Shown here piece after piece: positions 1 through 8,545 of a DNA stretch of 32,498 nt (position 1 is the first letter of the stretch; every line of letters starts with the position of its first letter). Made by a program: the position numbers and the translations under genes. The notes under the pieces are model-generated. The model was not told the DNA's origin and ran no database searches. It saw only the letters and a list, made by a program, of their open reading frames with translations. Source of the DNA: Ignavibacteria bacterium (GTDB lineage: Bacteria; Bacteroidota; Ignavibacteria; Ignavibacteriales; Ignavibacteriaceae); contig JAJTBZ010000021.1 of NCBI GenBank assembly GCA_021286645.1, positions 1-32,498 of the forward strand, written 5' to 3'.

Positions 1-1
1 C

Positions 2-127
2 GAATGGAACAAAAAAGGTGTTAACTTTTTTCTCTCCTATTTTCACGGGAATAATGTTTTCAACGAGTATTATAATGAAAGAATCGATCGATTCGGCGTC
101 GGTTTTTCAGTTGATTTCCCCGGATGA
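2..127 (+). CDS. C-terminal fragment of a probable outer-membrane beta-barrel protein (5' end outside window)
   Basis: An open frame enters from the left edge and gives 41 residues before TGA. The fragment is rich in aromatic residues with alternating hydrophobic positions (for example FFLSYFHG, then FGVGFSVDFPG at the end), which looks like the last strands of an outer-membrane beta barrel. The last residues before the stop are F-P-G, so this is not a textbook C-terminal aromatic barrel signal. Too little is present to name a family. It is followed by a gap of about 120 bases before the ABC transporter operon and need not belong to it. Confidence 0.5.
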   Translation, partial: EWNKKGVNFFLSYFHGNNVFNEYYNERIDRFGVGFSVDFPG

Positions 128-133
128 TCATTC

Positions 134-175
134 ATGGAGGATTTTCGCCTTTCACGTAAAAAAACGCTCCTCCAT
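134..175 (+). terminator. Possible hairpin downstream of the first gene
   Basis: ATGGAGGA (134-141) and TCCTCCAT (168-175) form a perfect 8-bp stem with a 26-nt loop, just after the first stop codon. No T-tract follows, so it is at best a weak terminator or a 3'-end structure. Confidence 0.3.
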
Positions 176-195
176 AGTAGCAAACAGCTAACTTT

Positions 196-220
196 CAATT
201 ATTCAATTTTAGAATAATTG
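196..220. promoter_or_regulatory. Interrupted palindrome upstream of the ABC transporter operon (candidate operator)
   Basis: CAATTATTC (196-204) and GAATAATTG (212-220) are perfect inverted repeats separated by 7 nt, ending 30 bp before the preferred ATG of the ATPase gene. The symmetry and position suit an operator. The sequence is A+T-rich, so chance is not excluded, and no regulator gene lies next to it. Confidence 0.35.
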
Positions 221-250
221 TCATTTGAACTATTTACAAAAGAACTGTTG

Positions 251-1168
251 ATGGAAAAAGTAATTGAAATTACCGGACTAACAAAAAAATACCGCCAACT
301 TACCGCGGTCAATAACCTGACCCTGAATGTGTATAAGGGCGATGTATTTGGATTCCTTGGTCCTAATGGCGCGGGGAAAAGTACTACTATACGAATGTTA
401 TTGTCATTAATTAAACCCACAAGCGGATCGGTAAAACTTTTTGGCAGCGAATTGCAAACACACAGGGAGGCGGTACTTCGCAGAGTTGGTGCTATTGTAG
501 AGAAACCCGATTTCTATGGCTACCTGACGGCTTATGCGAATCTCGAAATCTTTGGAAAACTCGCCGGGGCAGACGTATCCCGCAAACATATACTAGAGAC
601 TCTCGAACTTGTAGGGCTTGACAAGCGATACAATAGTAAAGTTAAAACATTTTCACATGGAATGAAGCAGCGCCTCGGTATTGCTCAAACACTTTTACAT
701 GACCCCGAATTAATTATCTTAGATGAACCTACCACAGGACTCGATCCTCAAGGGATGAAAGATGTTCGTGATTTAATTCTTTACTTAAGTAAAGAACGAA
801 ACAAAACTGTCTTCCTCTCTTCTCATATTTTACATGAGGTCGAATTAATCGCGAACCGGATGATTATTATAAATAAAGGATCCACGATAATAGAAGGCAG
901 TGTTTCAGAGTTACTGAATGCAAGTAAAGTACGTGTTACCATCGAAGTTAACGATATAGAAACTGCATCAGCAATTATTAAAAAAAGCGAGTTTGCCGCA
1001 TCACTCGAGGCAATTACACAAAATTGCCTGCAATTGTTTTTGGAAAGGTCGGCCATTGCACAGGTTAACAAGTTATTGGTTACCGGGGGTGTTCAGGTTT
1101 TCTCCCTGATACCTGCGAATTCTCTTGAAGAATACTTCCTAAAATTAACGGAAGGAGTAGCAGCATGA
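251..1168 (+). CDS. ABC transporter ATP-binding protein
   Basis: This is the cytoplasmic ATPase subunit of an ABC-2 type exporter. The 305-residue protein has Walker A GPNGAGKST (37-45), signature SHGMKQ (135-140), Walker B LIILDE (154-159) and the H-loop histidine (192), so it should be active. The last ~90 residues form the divergent tail often seen in drug, antibiotic or Na+ efflux ATPases (NatA/CcmA-like). I chose the ATG at 251; an in-frame TTG at 218 would add 11 residues but lies in the upstream palindrome and precedes the family's usual start. The stop overlaps the permease start (ATGA), so the two are translationally coupled. The substrate cannot be told from the sequence. Confidence 0.93.
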   Translation: MEKVIEITGLTKKYRQLTAVNNLTLNVYKGDVFGFLGPNGAGKSTTIRMLLSLIKPTSGSVKLFGSELQTHREAVLRRVGAIVEKPDFYGYLTAYANLEIFGKLAGADVSRKHILETLELVGLDKRYNSKVKTFSHGMKQRLGIAQTLLHDPELIILDEPTTGLDPQGMKDVRDLILYLSKERNKTVFLSSHILHEVELIANRMIIINKGSTIIEGSVSELLNASKVRVTIEVNDIETASAIIKKSEFAASLEAITQNCLQLFLERSAIAQVNKLLVTGGVQVFSLIPANSLEEYFLKLTEGVAA

Positions 1169-2001
1169 TTTCCCTGGTTTATCTGGAACTGTATAAAATA
1201 TTCAAAAAGTGGCGCACATATATCAGCTTTGCAGCGGTAATCGGCTTCGGACTTATTCTCCAAATAGTTATGGTTTACGAAGGTGACCATTATCTAGAAA
1301 TGATAACCAATGGTCTGGAGAATATGTTCGTCCTCTCCGGCAATTTTTTCAATGGCTATATGGTTGCGTATATGATTCTCGGCGCATTAATAGTCCATGT
1401 TCCTTTTCTTGTAACTCTTGTCACGGGTGATATGTTTGCCGGTGAAGCAACCGGCGGAACATACCGATTGCTTCTAATCCGGCCAGTCTCGCGCCTGAAA
1501 ATCAGCACCGCAAAATTTATCGCCGGCTTTATTTATACTTGTGCTATCATTATAGCGCTCATTGCCATTAGCCTGGGATTAGGTTTAATTCTATTTGGCC
1601 GGGGTGAATTACTTATTCCTTATCAGGGGATTACCGTCTTTGCAAAAAATGATATCCTGTGGCGATTTGCCTGCTCTTATGGCTATGCAATAATTGCTAT
1701 GATGACTGTTGCCTCATTATCTATGTTGTTCTCAACAATGGTTGAAAATTCAATAGGACCTATTGCAGGTACAATGGCAGTAATTATTGTCTTTATTATA
1801 CTTTCATCGATTGATATTGGAGTTTTACGTTCTATCAGACCTTACTTATTCACTACCTACACCATGAAATATCAATTGTTTTTTGCAAACGAAATTGATT
1901 TTACCGAAATATGGAAATCCATTGCTATTCTCGTAACCCATATTACCGTATTTACCGGTTCAGCCCTGTTTATTATCGTTAAAAAGGATATACTCTCATG
2001 A
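1165..2001 (+). CDS. ABC-2 type permease
   Basis: The 278-residue membrane protein is the partner of the ATPase just upstream, overlapping it by 4 bases. It starts with a short amphipathic segment (LELYKIFKKWRTYISF), typical of ABC-2 permeases, and has about six hydrophobic segments, the last near the C-terminus before a KKD tail. The motif GEATGGTYRLLLIRPVSR (around 93-110) is the conserved cytoplasmic coupling region of this family (GE...GTl..ll..PvsR). It probably forms a homodimeric pore with two ATPase subunits. The downstream gene also overlaps by ATGA, so all three are one operon. Confidence 0.9.
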   Translation: MISLVYLELYKIFKKWRTYISFAAVIGFGLILQIVMVYEGDHYLEMITNGLENMFVLSGNFFNGYMVAYMILGALIVHVPFLVTLVTGDMFAGEATGGTYRLLLIRPVSRLKISTAKFIAGFIYTCAIIIALIAISLGLGLILFGRGELLIPYQGITVFAKNDILWRFACSYGYAIIAMMTVASLSMLFSTMVENSIGPIAGTMAVIIVFIILSSIDIGVLRSIRPYLFTTYTMKYQLFFANEIDFTEIWKSIAILVTHITVFTGSALFIIVKKDILS

Positions 2002-2705
2002 TAAGTAAAAAATTAGTTTCTATTATCTGTGTACTCGTATTTACTGCATTTGCCTTCCCTCAGGAAAAGGAGGCTCACGCATTAATTGAAAAAGTAAAGT
2101 CTCGTTACGATAAAGTTCATGACTATCGGGTAACTGTAGAAGCAAACGTTGAGATGAGTGGCGTTAATATTCCCAAGATTCAAGCCGAACTTTTGTTTAA
2201 GCAACCCAATAAAATGAAAATTAATTCCGATGGCTTTGCAATGCTTCCAAAACAGGGACTGAACTTTTCACCCACATCTCTGTTTAAGGGAGATTTTGTT
2301 GCAATCTATGAAAGAAATGAGACATTCGAGAATTATAAATGCGCGGTTATTAAAATTGTGCCGAGCGAGGAAACCAGTGATGTTGCCACTGCCGTATTTT
2401 GGATTGATAAAGAGTCATCGGTTATCCGAAAAGCAATTATCACTTCCAAAACAAATGGAATAAGTACAATTCAACTACAGTATGACGAGAAATTATTAAA
2501 GCAATACCCCCTCCCATCCAATATGAAGTTAAGTTTCCCATTTAATAACGCCAGATTTTCCATGAGGCGTTCTCATGCAAATGAGGAATCAGAAAAAACT
2601 GTTAAGAAGAATGAAAACAAAAATGCAATCGTTACAATTTCATATACAAATTATAAGATCAATGCAGGCATCGCGGATTCTGATTTTGAATCGAAGAAAA
2701 AATAA
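1998..2705 (+). CDS. Exported LolA-like protein (outer-membrane lipoprotein-sorting-type domain)
   Basis: The 235-residue protein begins with a clear signal peptide (about residues 1-21, ending AFAFPQ). The mature part reads like a LolA/LolB-type fold: an N-terminal helix (HALIEKVKSRYDKVHDYRV), then beta strands with features such as 'LLFKQPNKMKINSDGF' and 'FWIDKESSVIRKAII', which match the 'f..kP.k.R....' and 'lwiD..t.l..k' patterns of periplasmic lipoprotein-sorting proteins. The C-terminus is charged (KKNENKN, then ESKKK). It overlaps the permease by 4 bases, so this ABC exporter and a periplasmic lipid- or lipoprotein-binding protein are likely co-expressed. The LolA assignment rests on pattern only. 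Confidence 0.65.
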   Translation: MISKKLVSIICVLVFTAFAFPQEKEAHALIEKVKSRYDKVHDYRVTVEANVEMSGVNIPKIQAELLFKQPNKMKINSDGFAMLPKQGLNFSPTSLFKGDFVAIYERNETFENYKCAVIKIVPSEETSDVATAVFWIDKESSVIRKAIITSKTNGISTIQLQYDEKLLKQYPLPSNMKLSFPFNNARFSMRRSHANEESEKTVKKNENKNAIVTISYTNYKINAGIADSDFESKKK

Positions 2706-2727
2706 TTATTCAATACGCTTTAAAGCC

Positions 2728-2763
2728 AAAAAGCCATCGGTGTTTTCTCCGATGGCTTTTTTG
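2728..2763 (+). terminator. Strong bidirectional intrinsic terminator
   Basis: AAAAAGCCATCGG (2728-2740) pairs with CCGATGGCTTTTT (from 2749) around an 8-nt loop, followed by a T run. The A run on the other side makes it work in both directions. It sits between the ABC operon (ends 2705) and the convergent peptidase-barrel gene (ends 2778), so it serves both. Confidence 0.9.
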
Positions 2764-2777
2764 TTAAGAGGATTCGG

Positions 2778-5700
2778 TTAGAAATCTGTTCCCAATGAGA
2801 AATAGAATACCGGCTTTGAAAACGAATTCAGGTCATAAGCCCATGCGACATCAAATTTCATCAGGAAATATAAAAACGTAAAACGAGCACCATAACCGGT
2901 TCCAAGTAATAGATCTTTTGTCAGTGTCGGCTGCCCTTTGTTTGTTTCAAAGAATTTCACATTCTTACCGTTCCAGGCACTTCCAGCATCAATAAATACG
3001 TTACCAATAACATCATGGAATAATATAGGAAGCGCGCCAGTAAGCAAATATCTGATAAGCGGGAACCGCAATTCCAGATTTGTAATCGCGTAAGTATTTC
3101 CAATCTGCTCTGCATAATTAAATCCACGCATCGGCAATACTCCTGTCAGGAAGGCGAAATCAGAGGATGAGGATAGAGGAACATCCGAAGTCGCGAATGA
3201 ACGATTTATCCAGTTTTCTACACCGCCGATAAAAAATCTTTGCGCGTTATTGCCCCGTGACATACCAGTTGAGAAACGAATGGCGAAAGAATAATCATAC
3301 CAGAATCGAAGATATGTTCTATAGTCTCCGATAACACTGTAGAAACCAAATTTTTCGGTTCGAATAAACGGATTCGCCACGAAATCCAAACGATATCTCG
3401 TTCCTTCGATAGGAGCTGTATACCCAAAAAGAGTATTATCATGGACGAAAGCAAATGAAGGCAGCAAAAAGCTTGCCTTCTCAAAACTGTCGTCGGGGTT
3501 GTCAAGATTTTCTCCCGATACATTTATAAAACTCAATCCAAAATCAAGACGATAAAACCTGTTGAACGGGTAGCTCAGTGATAATATTGCGCCATAGTTG
3601 CGGAAACGATATAGCTGCTGATCGACATAACCGTCAGGCTGCTCTCTATTCAGGTATACAAAACGTGCGGTATGGAAGCCCTGAATGCCGAAATCCAGCC
3701 GGCCGGAGAGATAATAATATGCTAATCCGTAATCGCTGTTTTTCAAATCGACCTGCAAGCTTGTCTGCCCTATCAACCGATGATTACCCAATACATCGCT
3801 ATATGATAAAACGGTTGTACCCATTAAGCCGTATAAAGAGCTAAACCCCGCGTTCGCGTAAATTATATCCGGGCTGAAATTCACTTTATATTTATTTACC
3901 CGATAATTCCCCGCGCTATCAAGATTATCGACCGGCCTGAATATTGTTGAATCCTTTACCTTGGTAATTTTGTAATAGTTCGTTTGACCAAACATATAGT
4001 TCGTGTAATCGGGTTTGCCTGTCTGAGCCTTGGCTGTATCGACATACTGCCCGGTAAAGAAATCAAGATCGCTTACCGGTTCCTGCTCTTTTTTCTGTGC
4101 CACAGAATCTTCTTTAGCTTTCGCAACTGGTTTAGGCGCGTTCTTTTCTGCTATATAAACCGAAGGTTTTAGTTCCTTTAATGACAGCTTGTCATCAAAT
4201 GGGGTTGTCATAAGGAATATATTATACCCGGATTGGTACATACTCGAAAACGACATTTTTTTCCCATCTTTGGAAAGCGATATTTGATATACCCCGTTCA
4301 TAGAATTCGTAACCGGAAGCACCTCGCCTATTGAATCCGGGGTAAATGTATCAGCGAATGATTTACCCAGATGCATTTTATATACGTTATTGATGCCATT
4401 CTTATCCGATATAAAAAGCAGTTCTGTGCAATCCGGGCTTACCATTGGACATGTTTCATCAATCCCGGGTGTATTACTCAAACGAATTATCTTACTATCC
4501 AGGAGCCGAATTGCATAAATATCAGACTGTGAATAATCATGATCTTTCATCCGCACCCGCAGCCTGTCTGTAGAGATTTCCGCACCACGGTCAGAGACAA
4601 AAAAGATAATCTTACCATCTGCTGACCAGGAAGGATCGGAATCGGTATAAATATCATTGGTCAGGTTCGATAACTGTTTATCGGCTAGTGAATAAGTATA
4701 AATATCCGACTGTGAAGCTGTATGCCCTGCGAACGTAAGATATTTACCATCAGGCGACCAATGCACTGTTCCGATCCCGGAGAATTTTAATGGTACCGTC
4801 TCAATATCCTCGGATTCAACATCAATGAGGTAGATAACAGCATACCCGCCGCTTTTAGCGGCAAGTGCTATTTTATCTCCTTTCGGAGACCATGTTAACC
4901 CCGGGGTCAGGATATTCAACTCCTCAAAGTCAGCAGTTTTATATCCACTAACTATCTTCTTTATCAATTTTCCATCCTGAGCATTCATCAGATAGACATT
5001 AAAGTATACATCACGATTGGAAATAAAAGCAATTTTATCTCCCTGGGGCGAAATTGCCGGACTCGTGTTGTAGAAGCCGCCTTCCTTCCGATGATCAGTT
5101 AAACGCTTTGCAAATTCATCCGGATCCTGGAACACATTAATATCCGGCCAATACCTTCTCTTCAGAAATTTTTTCCACCGTTCACTTAGTTCTTCCATTT
5201 TTAAACCAAGTGTAACTTTTATTGCATCTTCAATGTGCCCTTTGCTTTTTAGCTGGTGAACTATCTCGCCTACTTTTTCTTCACCATATTTTTCAGCTAT
5301 GAAATAGAAAAATGCCTGACCACCTCGATAGGCAAAATATCCGTCGAGGCGTTCCAGATCGGGTAAATATTCACTGGTAATCGCATCGCGGATAAACATA
5401 TCGGTATTCGAATCCCATCCCAACGACAAATATTCAGCCAGCCCCTCATTAAACCATAGAGGAATTGTTACATTAATATTACTTGCAATTACATTCTGAA
5501 TTGAGCCGCCATAGAACATATCATTAATTACTGCATGAACAAGCTCATGGTGAATTACATGTCGAAATAATTTGTAATTCCCGTTAAAAGGCAATACGAT
5601 ACGATTCTTAAACATTTCGGTAAAACCGCCAATACCTTCAGAGAGGGCTTCATCGGTAACATTGGTTTCCTGAAATTCATTTTGCGAATTATACACGATA

Positions 5701-5963
5701 AGAGTAATACGGTTATTAATCGCGTAGTTCAACCGTTCCTGAATAGACTTCAACGCATCCTCAATCGATTTTGCAGCGAACTCAGCCAATAACGGCCCAT
5801 CCTGATTAAAATAAATATCAAAATGTGTGGTTTGAATGAAGTACCATTCCGAACTGTGATACTGAACTTTATTTTGTCCGAATTGTGCTTTCGCAACAGA
5901 AAAGGGCAAGAGTAAAAGTACTAATACCAGTAGGTTAAAGAAACGGTAGCGTAAAGTTGTCAT
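2778..5963 (-). CDS. Exported metallopeptidase / TolB-like propeller / BamA-like barrel fusion protein
   Basis: The 1061-residue protein has three parts after a signal peptide (about 1-26, ending VAKAQ). Residues ~30-270 form a gluzincin (peptidase MA-like) domain: HELVH (139-143) with a downstream WFNEGLAEY (about 170-178) that supplies the third zinc ligand. Residues ~280-600 hold six PD40/WD40-like blades ('SPQGDKIAFISNRD', 'SPDGKYLTFAG', 'SADGKIIFFVSDRG' and others), a TolB-type propeller. The remainder, after a linker of charged repeats, is a bacterial surface antigen (D15/BamA-like) barrel ending in phenylalanine (LGTDF), a BAM signal. The ATG at 5963 puts the signal peptide at the N-terminus; an ATG at 5996 or a TTG at 6008 would give 11 or 15 more residues. 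It lies downstream of ribonuclease R on the same strand, about 110 bases away. The substrate is unknown. Confidence 0.88.
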   Translation of the reverse strand: MTTLRYRFFNLLVLVLLLLPFSVAKAQFGQNKVQYHSSEWYFIQTTHFDIYFNQDGPLLAEFAAKSIEDALKSIQERLNYAINNRITLIVYNSQNEFQETNVTDEALSEGIGGFTEMFKNRIVLPFNGNYKLFRHVIHHELVHAVINDMFYGGSIQNVIASNINVTIPLWFNEGLAEYLSLGWDSNTDMFIRDAITSEYLPDLERLDGYFAYRGGQAFFYFIAEKYGEEKVGEIVHQLKSKGHIEDAIKVTLGLKMEELSERWKKFLKRRYWPDINVFQDPDEFAKRLTDHRKEGGFYNTSPAISPQGDKIAFISNRDVYFNVYLMNAQDGKLIKKIVSGYKTADFEELNILTPGLTWSPKGDKIALAAKSGGYAVIYLIDVESEDIETVPLKFSGIGTVHWSPDGKYLTFAGHTASQSDIYTYSLADKQLSNLTNDIYTDSDPSWSADGKIIFFVSDRGAEISTDRLRVRMKDHDYSQSDIYAIRLLDSKIIRLSNTPGIDETCPMVSPDCTELLFISDKNGINNVYKMHLGKSFADTFTPDSIGEVLPVTNSMNGVYQISLSKDGKKMSFSSMYQSGYNIFLMTTPFDDKLSLKELKPSVYIAEKNAPKPVAKAKEDSVAQKKEQEPVSDLDFFTGQYVDTAKAQTGKPDYTNYMFGQTNYYKITKVKDSTIFRPVDNLDSAGNYRVNKYKVNFSPDIIYANAGFSSLYGLMGTTVLSYSDVLGNHRLIGQTSLQVDLKNSDYGLAYYYLSGRLDFGIQGFHTARFVYLNREQPDGYVDQQLYRFRNYGAILSLSYPFNRFYRLDFGLSFINVSGENLDNPDDSFEKASFLLPSFAFVHDNTLFGYTAPIEGTRYRLDFVANPFIRTEKFGFYSVIGDYRTYLRFWYDYSFAIRFSTGMSRGNNAQRFFIGGVENWINRSFATSDVPLSSSSDFAFLTGVLPMRGFNYAEQIGNTYAITNLELRFPLIRYLLTGALPILFHDVIGNVFIDAGSAWNGKNVKFFETNKGQPTLTKDLLLGTGYGARFTFLYFLMKFDVAWAYDLNSFSKPVFYFSLGTDF

Positions 5964-6075
5964 AATTTGTCTCAATTCAATTTGTGCTTTAGACATTTTA
6001 TTTGGCAAAAAAGTTAACCTGTAGTTAGGTTCTCTGGCGATTTTTGCAATATTTTATGAGAAATTCACAATTATA

Positions 6076-8268
6076 TTAATCTTCCAGAAGCATAAAATCA
6101 AGGGTTAATTTCATCTCATCTACCCGAATCAGCCGCACTGAAACTGTATCGCCAAGGCGATACGTTTTTCCGGTATGACGACCTGTCAATGAGTACTTCT
6201 TCTCATCATATAAGAAATAGTCACTTTCCAAATCACGCAGCCTTATCAGTCCTTCAGCAAGATAATCAGCTATTTCAACGAATAGCCCGTAATTGGTGAC
6301 ACCTGAAATAACTGCATGAAATTCCTCGCCCACGAATCCCTTTAAAAATTGAATTTGTTTCAATCGGATAGCGCCTCGTTCAGCTTCAACTGCTGTACGC
6401 TCTGTTGCGGATATATGCTCGCAAAAAGCTGTCAGCTCTGTCTTTCCATACATGAGTTGCTTCTTTCCGGAAATAACCCCGGTAAGTACACGATGGGCCA
6501 GCAAATCAGAATACCTTCTGATAGGTGAGGTAAAATGGGTGTAATTTTTAAATCCAAGTCCGTAATGCCCGATATTATCGGTTGAGTACTCCGCCTTGGC
6601 CATAGAACGAACTGCAAGCTCATTTACCAATACCTCTTCCGGTTTACCATGCACTGTTTCTATAATCTTATTCAGGTCTTTCGGCGATACCGGCGCACGG
6701 GGAGGAATGTTTTTGTAACCAAGCGAACGTAACAGATTAAGAAAATCCTGTTGTTTATCTTCCGAGGGTAAATCATGAACCCGGTAAACAAAAGGAATTT
6801 CCTCATTCCTTCCAGTTTTATCCTTAACAAACTGAGCTAAAAGCTTATTTGCCAACAACATGAATTCTTCCACCAGATTGTGGCTGTCATCGGTTACCCT
6901 GCGTTTAATATCAAGAGGCAATGTTCCTTCGCCAAAAACGAAACGAATTTCGGGCGTTTCAAAATTGATACTCCCTTCCCTCATTCTTTTTCTGCGCAAA
7001 ACCACTGAAAGCCTGTGAAGCAATAAAACTTCTTCTTTACAATTCGGATCAAACCCTGCATCCGATGCTTTCTTACGTCCCCGGCTTTTTACAACCGGAA
7101 TCTCGGGTATAACAGAAGGCAGCGGCAATTCAGCGCCGGTTATTATTTTCTGTACTTCTTCATAGGTAAACCGGCGTCTGCTGTTAATAACAGTTTTACA
7201 AAATTCAAAATTCTCCACTTTCCCGCGCGGGGTCAATTCTACGATGCAGGAATAGGTAAGACGGTCAACGTGCGGGTTAAGAGAGCAAATGCCATTAGAA
7301 AGCCGTTCGGGCAGCATAGGCAGCACTTTACCAGGCAAATAAACACTATTGCCGCGTAAACGTGCTTCTATATCAAGTTTACCACCCATTTCTACATAAT
7401 GCGATACATCCGCAATATGAATACCGATAGAATAATTTCCATTTTCCAAAGTTTCAATTGATAATGCATCATCAAAATCCTTTGCATCTTCAGGGTCAAT
7501 TGTCACTACTGTTTTCGCACGATAATCCCGGCGCTTCTTTAATTCCGGTGCCGGAATCTCCTGCGGGATTTGTTCCGCCTCGTTCAGCACTTCAAGCGGG
7601 AACTGTGTACGTAAGCCATGCTCATGGATTATCCCGATATAGTCATCCTCAAATGATGTATTTTTAACAAGCTCTTTAAGTATTCTTCCCTCGGGACTTA
7701 GCTTCACTGAAGTCCACTCAATATCACCAACCAGAACCCGGCTGCCAATCTTGAATTTCGTTGCTTCTTCGAAATCAACGAGAATGTCTTTATGAAAATC
7801 CGGGATATCCGGAGTAACAAAGTACATATTTCTCTGGCGGCGAAGTATCCCGGTAACGGAATCCCATTTCCGTTTAACTAATTTCGTTATTTCGCCTTCA
7901 AGATTTTTCGCATTTTGTTTCTGACGGGCAAATAATTCCACTTCAACGGTATCCCCGTTCATAGCTACGCTAAGATTTCGTTCTGCTATAAAAATATCAG
8001 GCAGTTTTTTCGAATCAGGAATAACAAAACCAAAACCCTGTCGGGTAATTTGCAATTGCCCGGTGATGGCTTTTCTTTCATCGCCAGCGAATACACAGAA
8101 TTTTTTACCTTTTCGATCGAGTATTTTCTCAACGGTAAGTTGATGAAGTACTGCTTTGAGTGACTGATATTCATGCTCCTGCATAATATCCAATTTTTTT
8201 GCTAACTGCCGAGCTTTAAGGCAGGCACGCGGATTTTTCTTAAAAAATGCAACAACTTCTTTTTTCAT
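6076..8268 (-). CDS. rnr: Ribonuclease R (RNB-family 3'-5' exoribonuclease)
   Basis: Ribonuclease R degrades structured RNA from the 3' end in the cytoplasm. The 730-residue protein has an N-terminal winged helix (about 5-65), cold-shock/OB domains, and the RNB catalytic domain, whose signature IDPEDAKDFDDAL places the metal-binding aspartates at 258, 264, 266 and 267. A C-terminal S1 domain covers about 645-730 (VISGVTNYGLFVEIADYLAEG). Length is slightly shorter than E. coli RNase R and lacks its long basic tail. I chose ATG 8268 (MKKEVVAFFKK); the frame continues upstream to a TTG at 8313, but those 15 residues look unlike coding start sequence. It lies divergently to the tRNA-His gene. Confidence 0.95.
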   Translation of the reverse strand: MKKEVVAFFKKNPRACLKARQLAKKLDIMQEHEYQSLKAVLHQLTVEKILDRKGKKFCVFAGDERKAITGQLQITRQGFGFVIPDSKKLPDIFIAERNLSVAMNGDTVEVELFARQKQNAKNLEGEITKLVKRKWDSVTGILRRQRNMYFVTPDIPDFHKDILVDFEEATKFKIGSRVLVGDIEWTSVKLSPEGRILKELVKNTSFEDDYIGIIHEHGLRTQFPLEVLNEAEQIPQEIPAPELKKRRDYRAKTVVTIDPEDAKDFDDALSIETLENGNYSIGIHIADVSHYVEMGGKLDIEARLRGNSVYLPGKVLPMLPERLSNGICSLNPHVDRLTYSCIVELTPRGKVENFEFCKTVINSRRRFTYEEVQKIITGAELPLPSVIPEIPVVKSRGRKKASDAGFDPNCKEEVLLLHRLSVVLRRKRMREGSINFETPEIRFVFGEGTLPLDIKRRVTDDSHNLVEEFMLLANKLLAQFVKDKTGRNEEIPFVYRVHDLPSEDKQQDFLNLLRSLGYKNIPPRAPVSPKDLNKIIETVHGKPEEVLVNELAVRSMAKAEYSTDNIGHYGLGFKNYTHFTSPIRRYSDLLAHRVLTGVISGKKQLMYGKTELTAFCEHISATERTAVEAERGAIRLKQIQFLKGFVGEEFHAVISGVTNYGLFVEIADYLAEGLIRLRDLESDYFLYDEKKYSLTGRHTGKTYRLGDTVSVRLIRVDEMKLTLDFMLLED

Positions 8269-8407
8269 AAAACTTTCACAACTTTCAGCGCCTGGTGCAC
8301 ATAATTTCTTCAATTTACCCTGTTTTTCCCCGCCCCACAGCCGTATTTAAACTTTAAAATAATACTTAAAGGGCACAATTCCTATTTTATAAATCCCCGG
8401 GATTTTA

Positions 8408-8415
8408 TATATTTG
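8408..8415 (+). promoter_or_regulatory. Bacteroidota-type -7 element upstream of tRNA-His
   Basis: TATATTTG matches the Bacteroidota -7 consensus TAnnTTTG. Initiation a few bases downstream would start the transcript about 5-8 nt before the tRNA. The -33 position (about 8385-8389) has only TTTTA, a weak match to TTTG. Confidence 0.5.
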
Positions 8416-8427
8416 GAATCTTGATTT

Positions 8428-8501
8428 GCTACTGTAGCTCAGTTGGTTAGAGCGCTTGACTGTGGATCAAGAGGTCAGTGGTTCGAGTCCACTCAGTAGT
8501 A
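8428..8501 (+). tRNA. tRNA-His (anticodon GTG), lacking the usual G-1:C73
   Basis: The cloverleaf is complete: acceptor GCTACTG/CAGTAGT, D arm GCTC...GAGC with GG in the loop, anticodon arm CTTGA-CTGTGGA-TCAAG, five-base variable loop, and T arm AGTGG-TTCGAGT-CCACT. The anticodon GTG reads CAU/CAC. CCA is not encoded. Most bacterial tRNA-His genes encode an extra G at -1 opposite C73; here -1 is T, position 1-72 is a G-T wobble and 73 is A. This is the pattern known from a subgroup of Alphaproteobacteria whose histidyl-tRNA synthetase reads U72 and A73 instead (see findings). Confidence 0.96.
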
Positions 8502-8503
8502 CG

Positions 8504-8536
8504 AAAGCCCCGTCTGTATGGCGGGGTTTTGCTTTT
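8504..8536 (+). terminator. Intrinsic terminator of tRNA-His
   Basis: CCCCG (8508-8512) pairs with CGGGG (8522-8526), extended by a G-T and three A-T pairs, with a 9-nt loop and a T-rich tail ending around 8536. It starts two bases after the tRNA. Confidence 0.85.
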
Positions 8537-8545
8537 TATGCAAGC

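Noticed and set aside
218-250. TTG at 218 as start of the ABC ATPase
   Set aside because: It would add 11 residues not seen in this family and lies within the upstream palindrome; ATG 251 fits the usual N-terminus.
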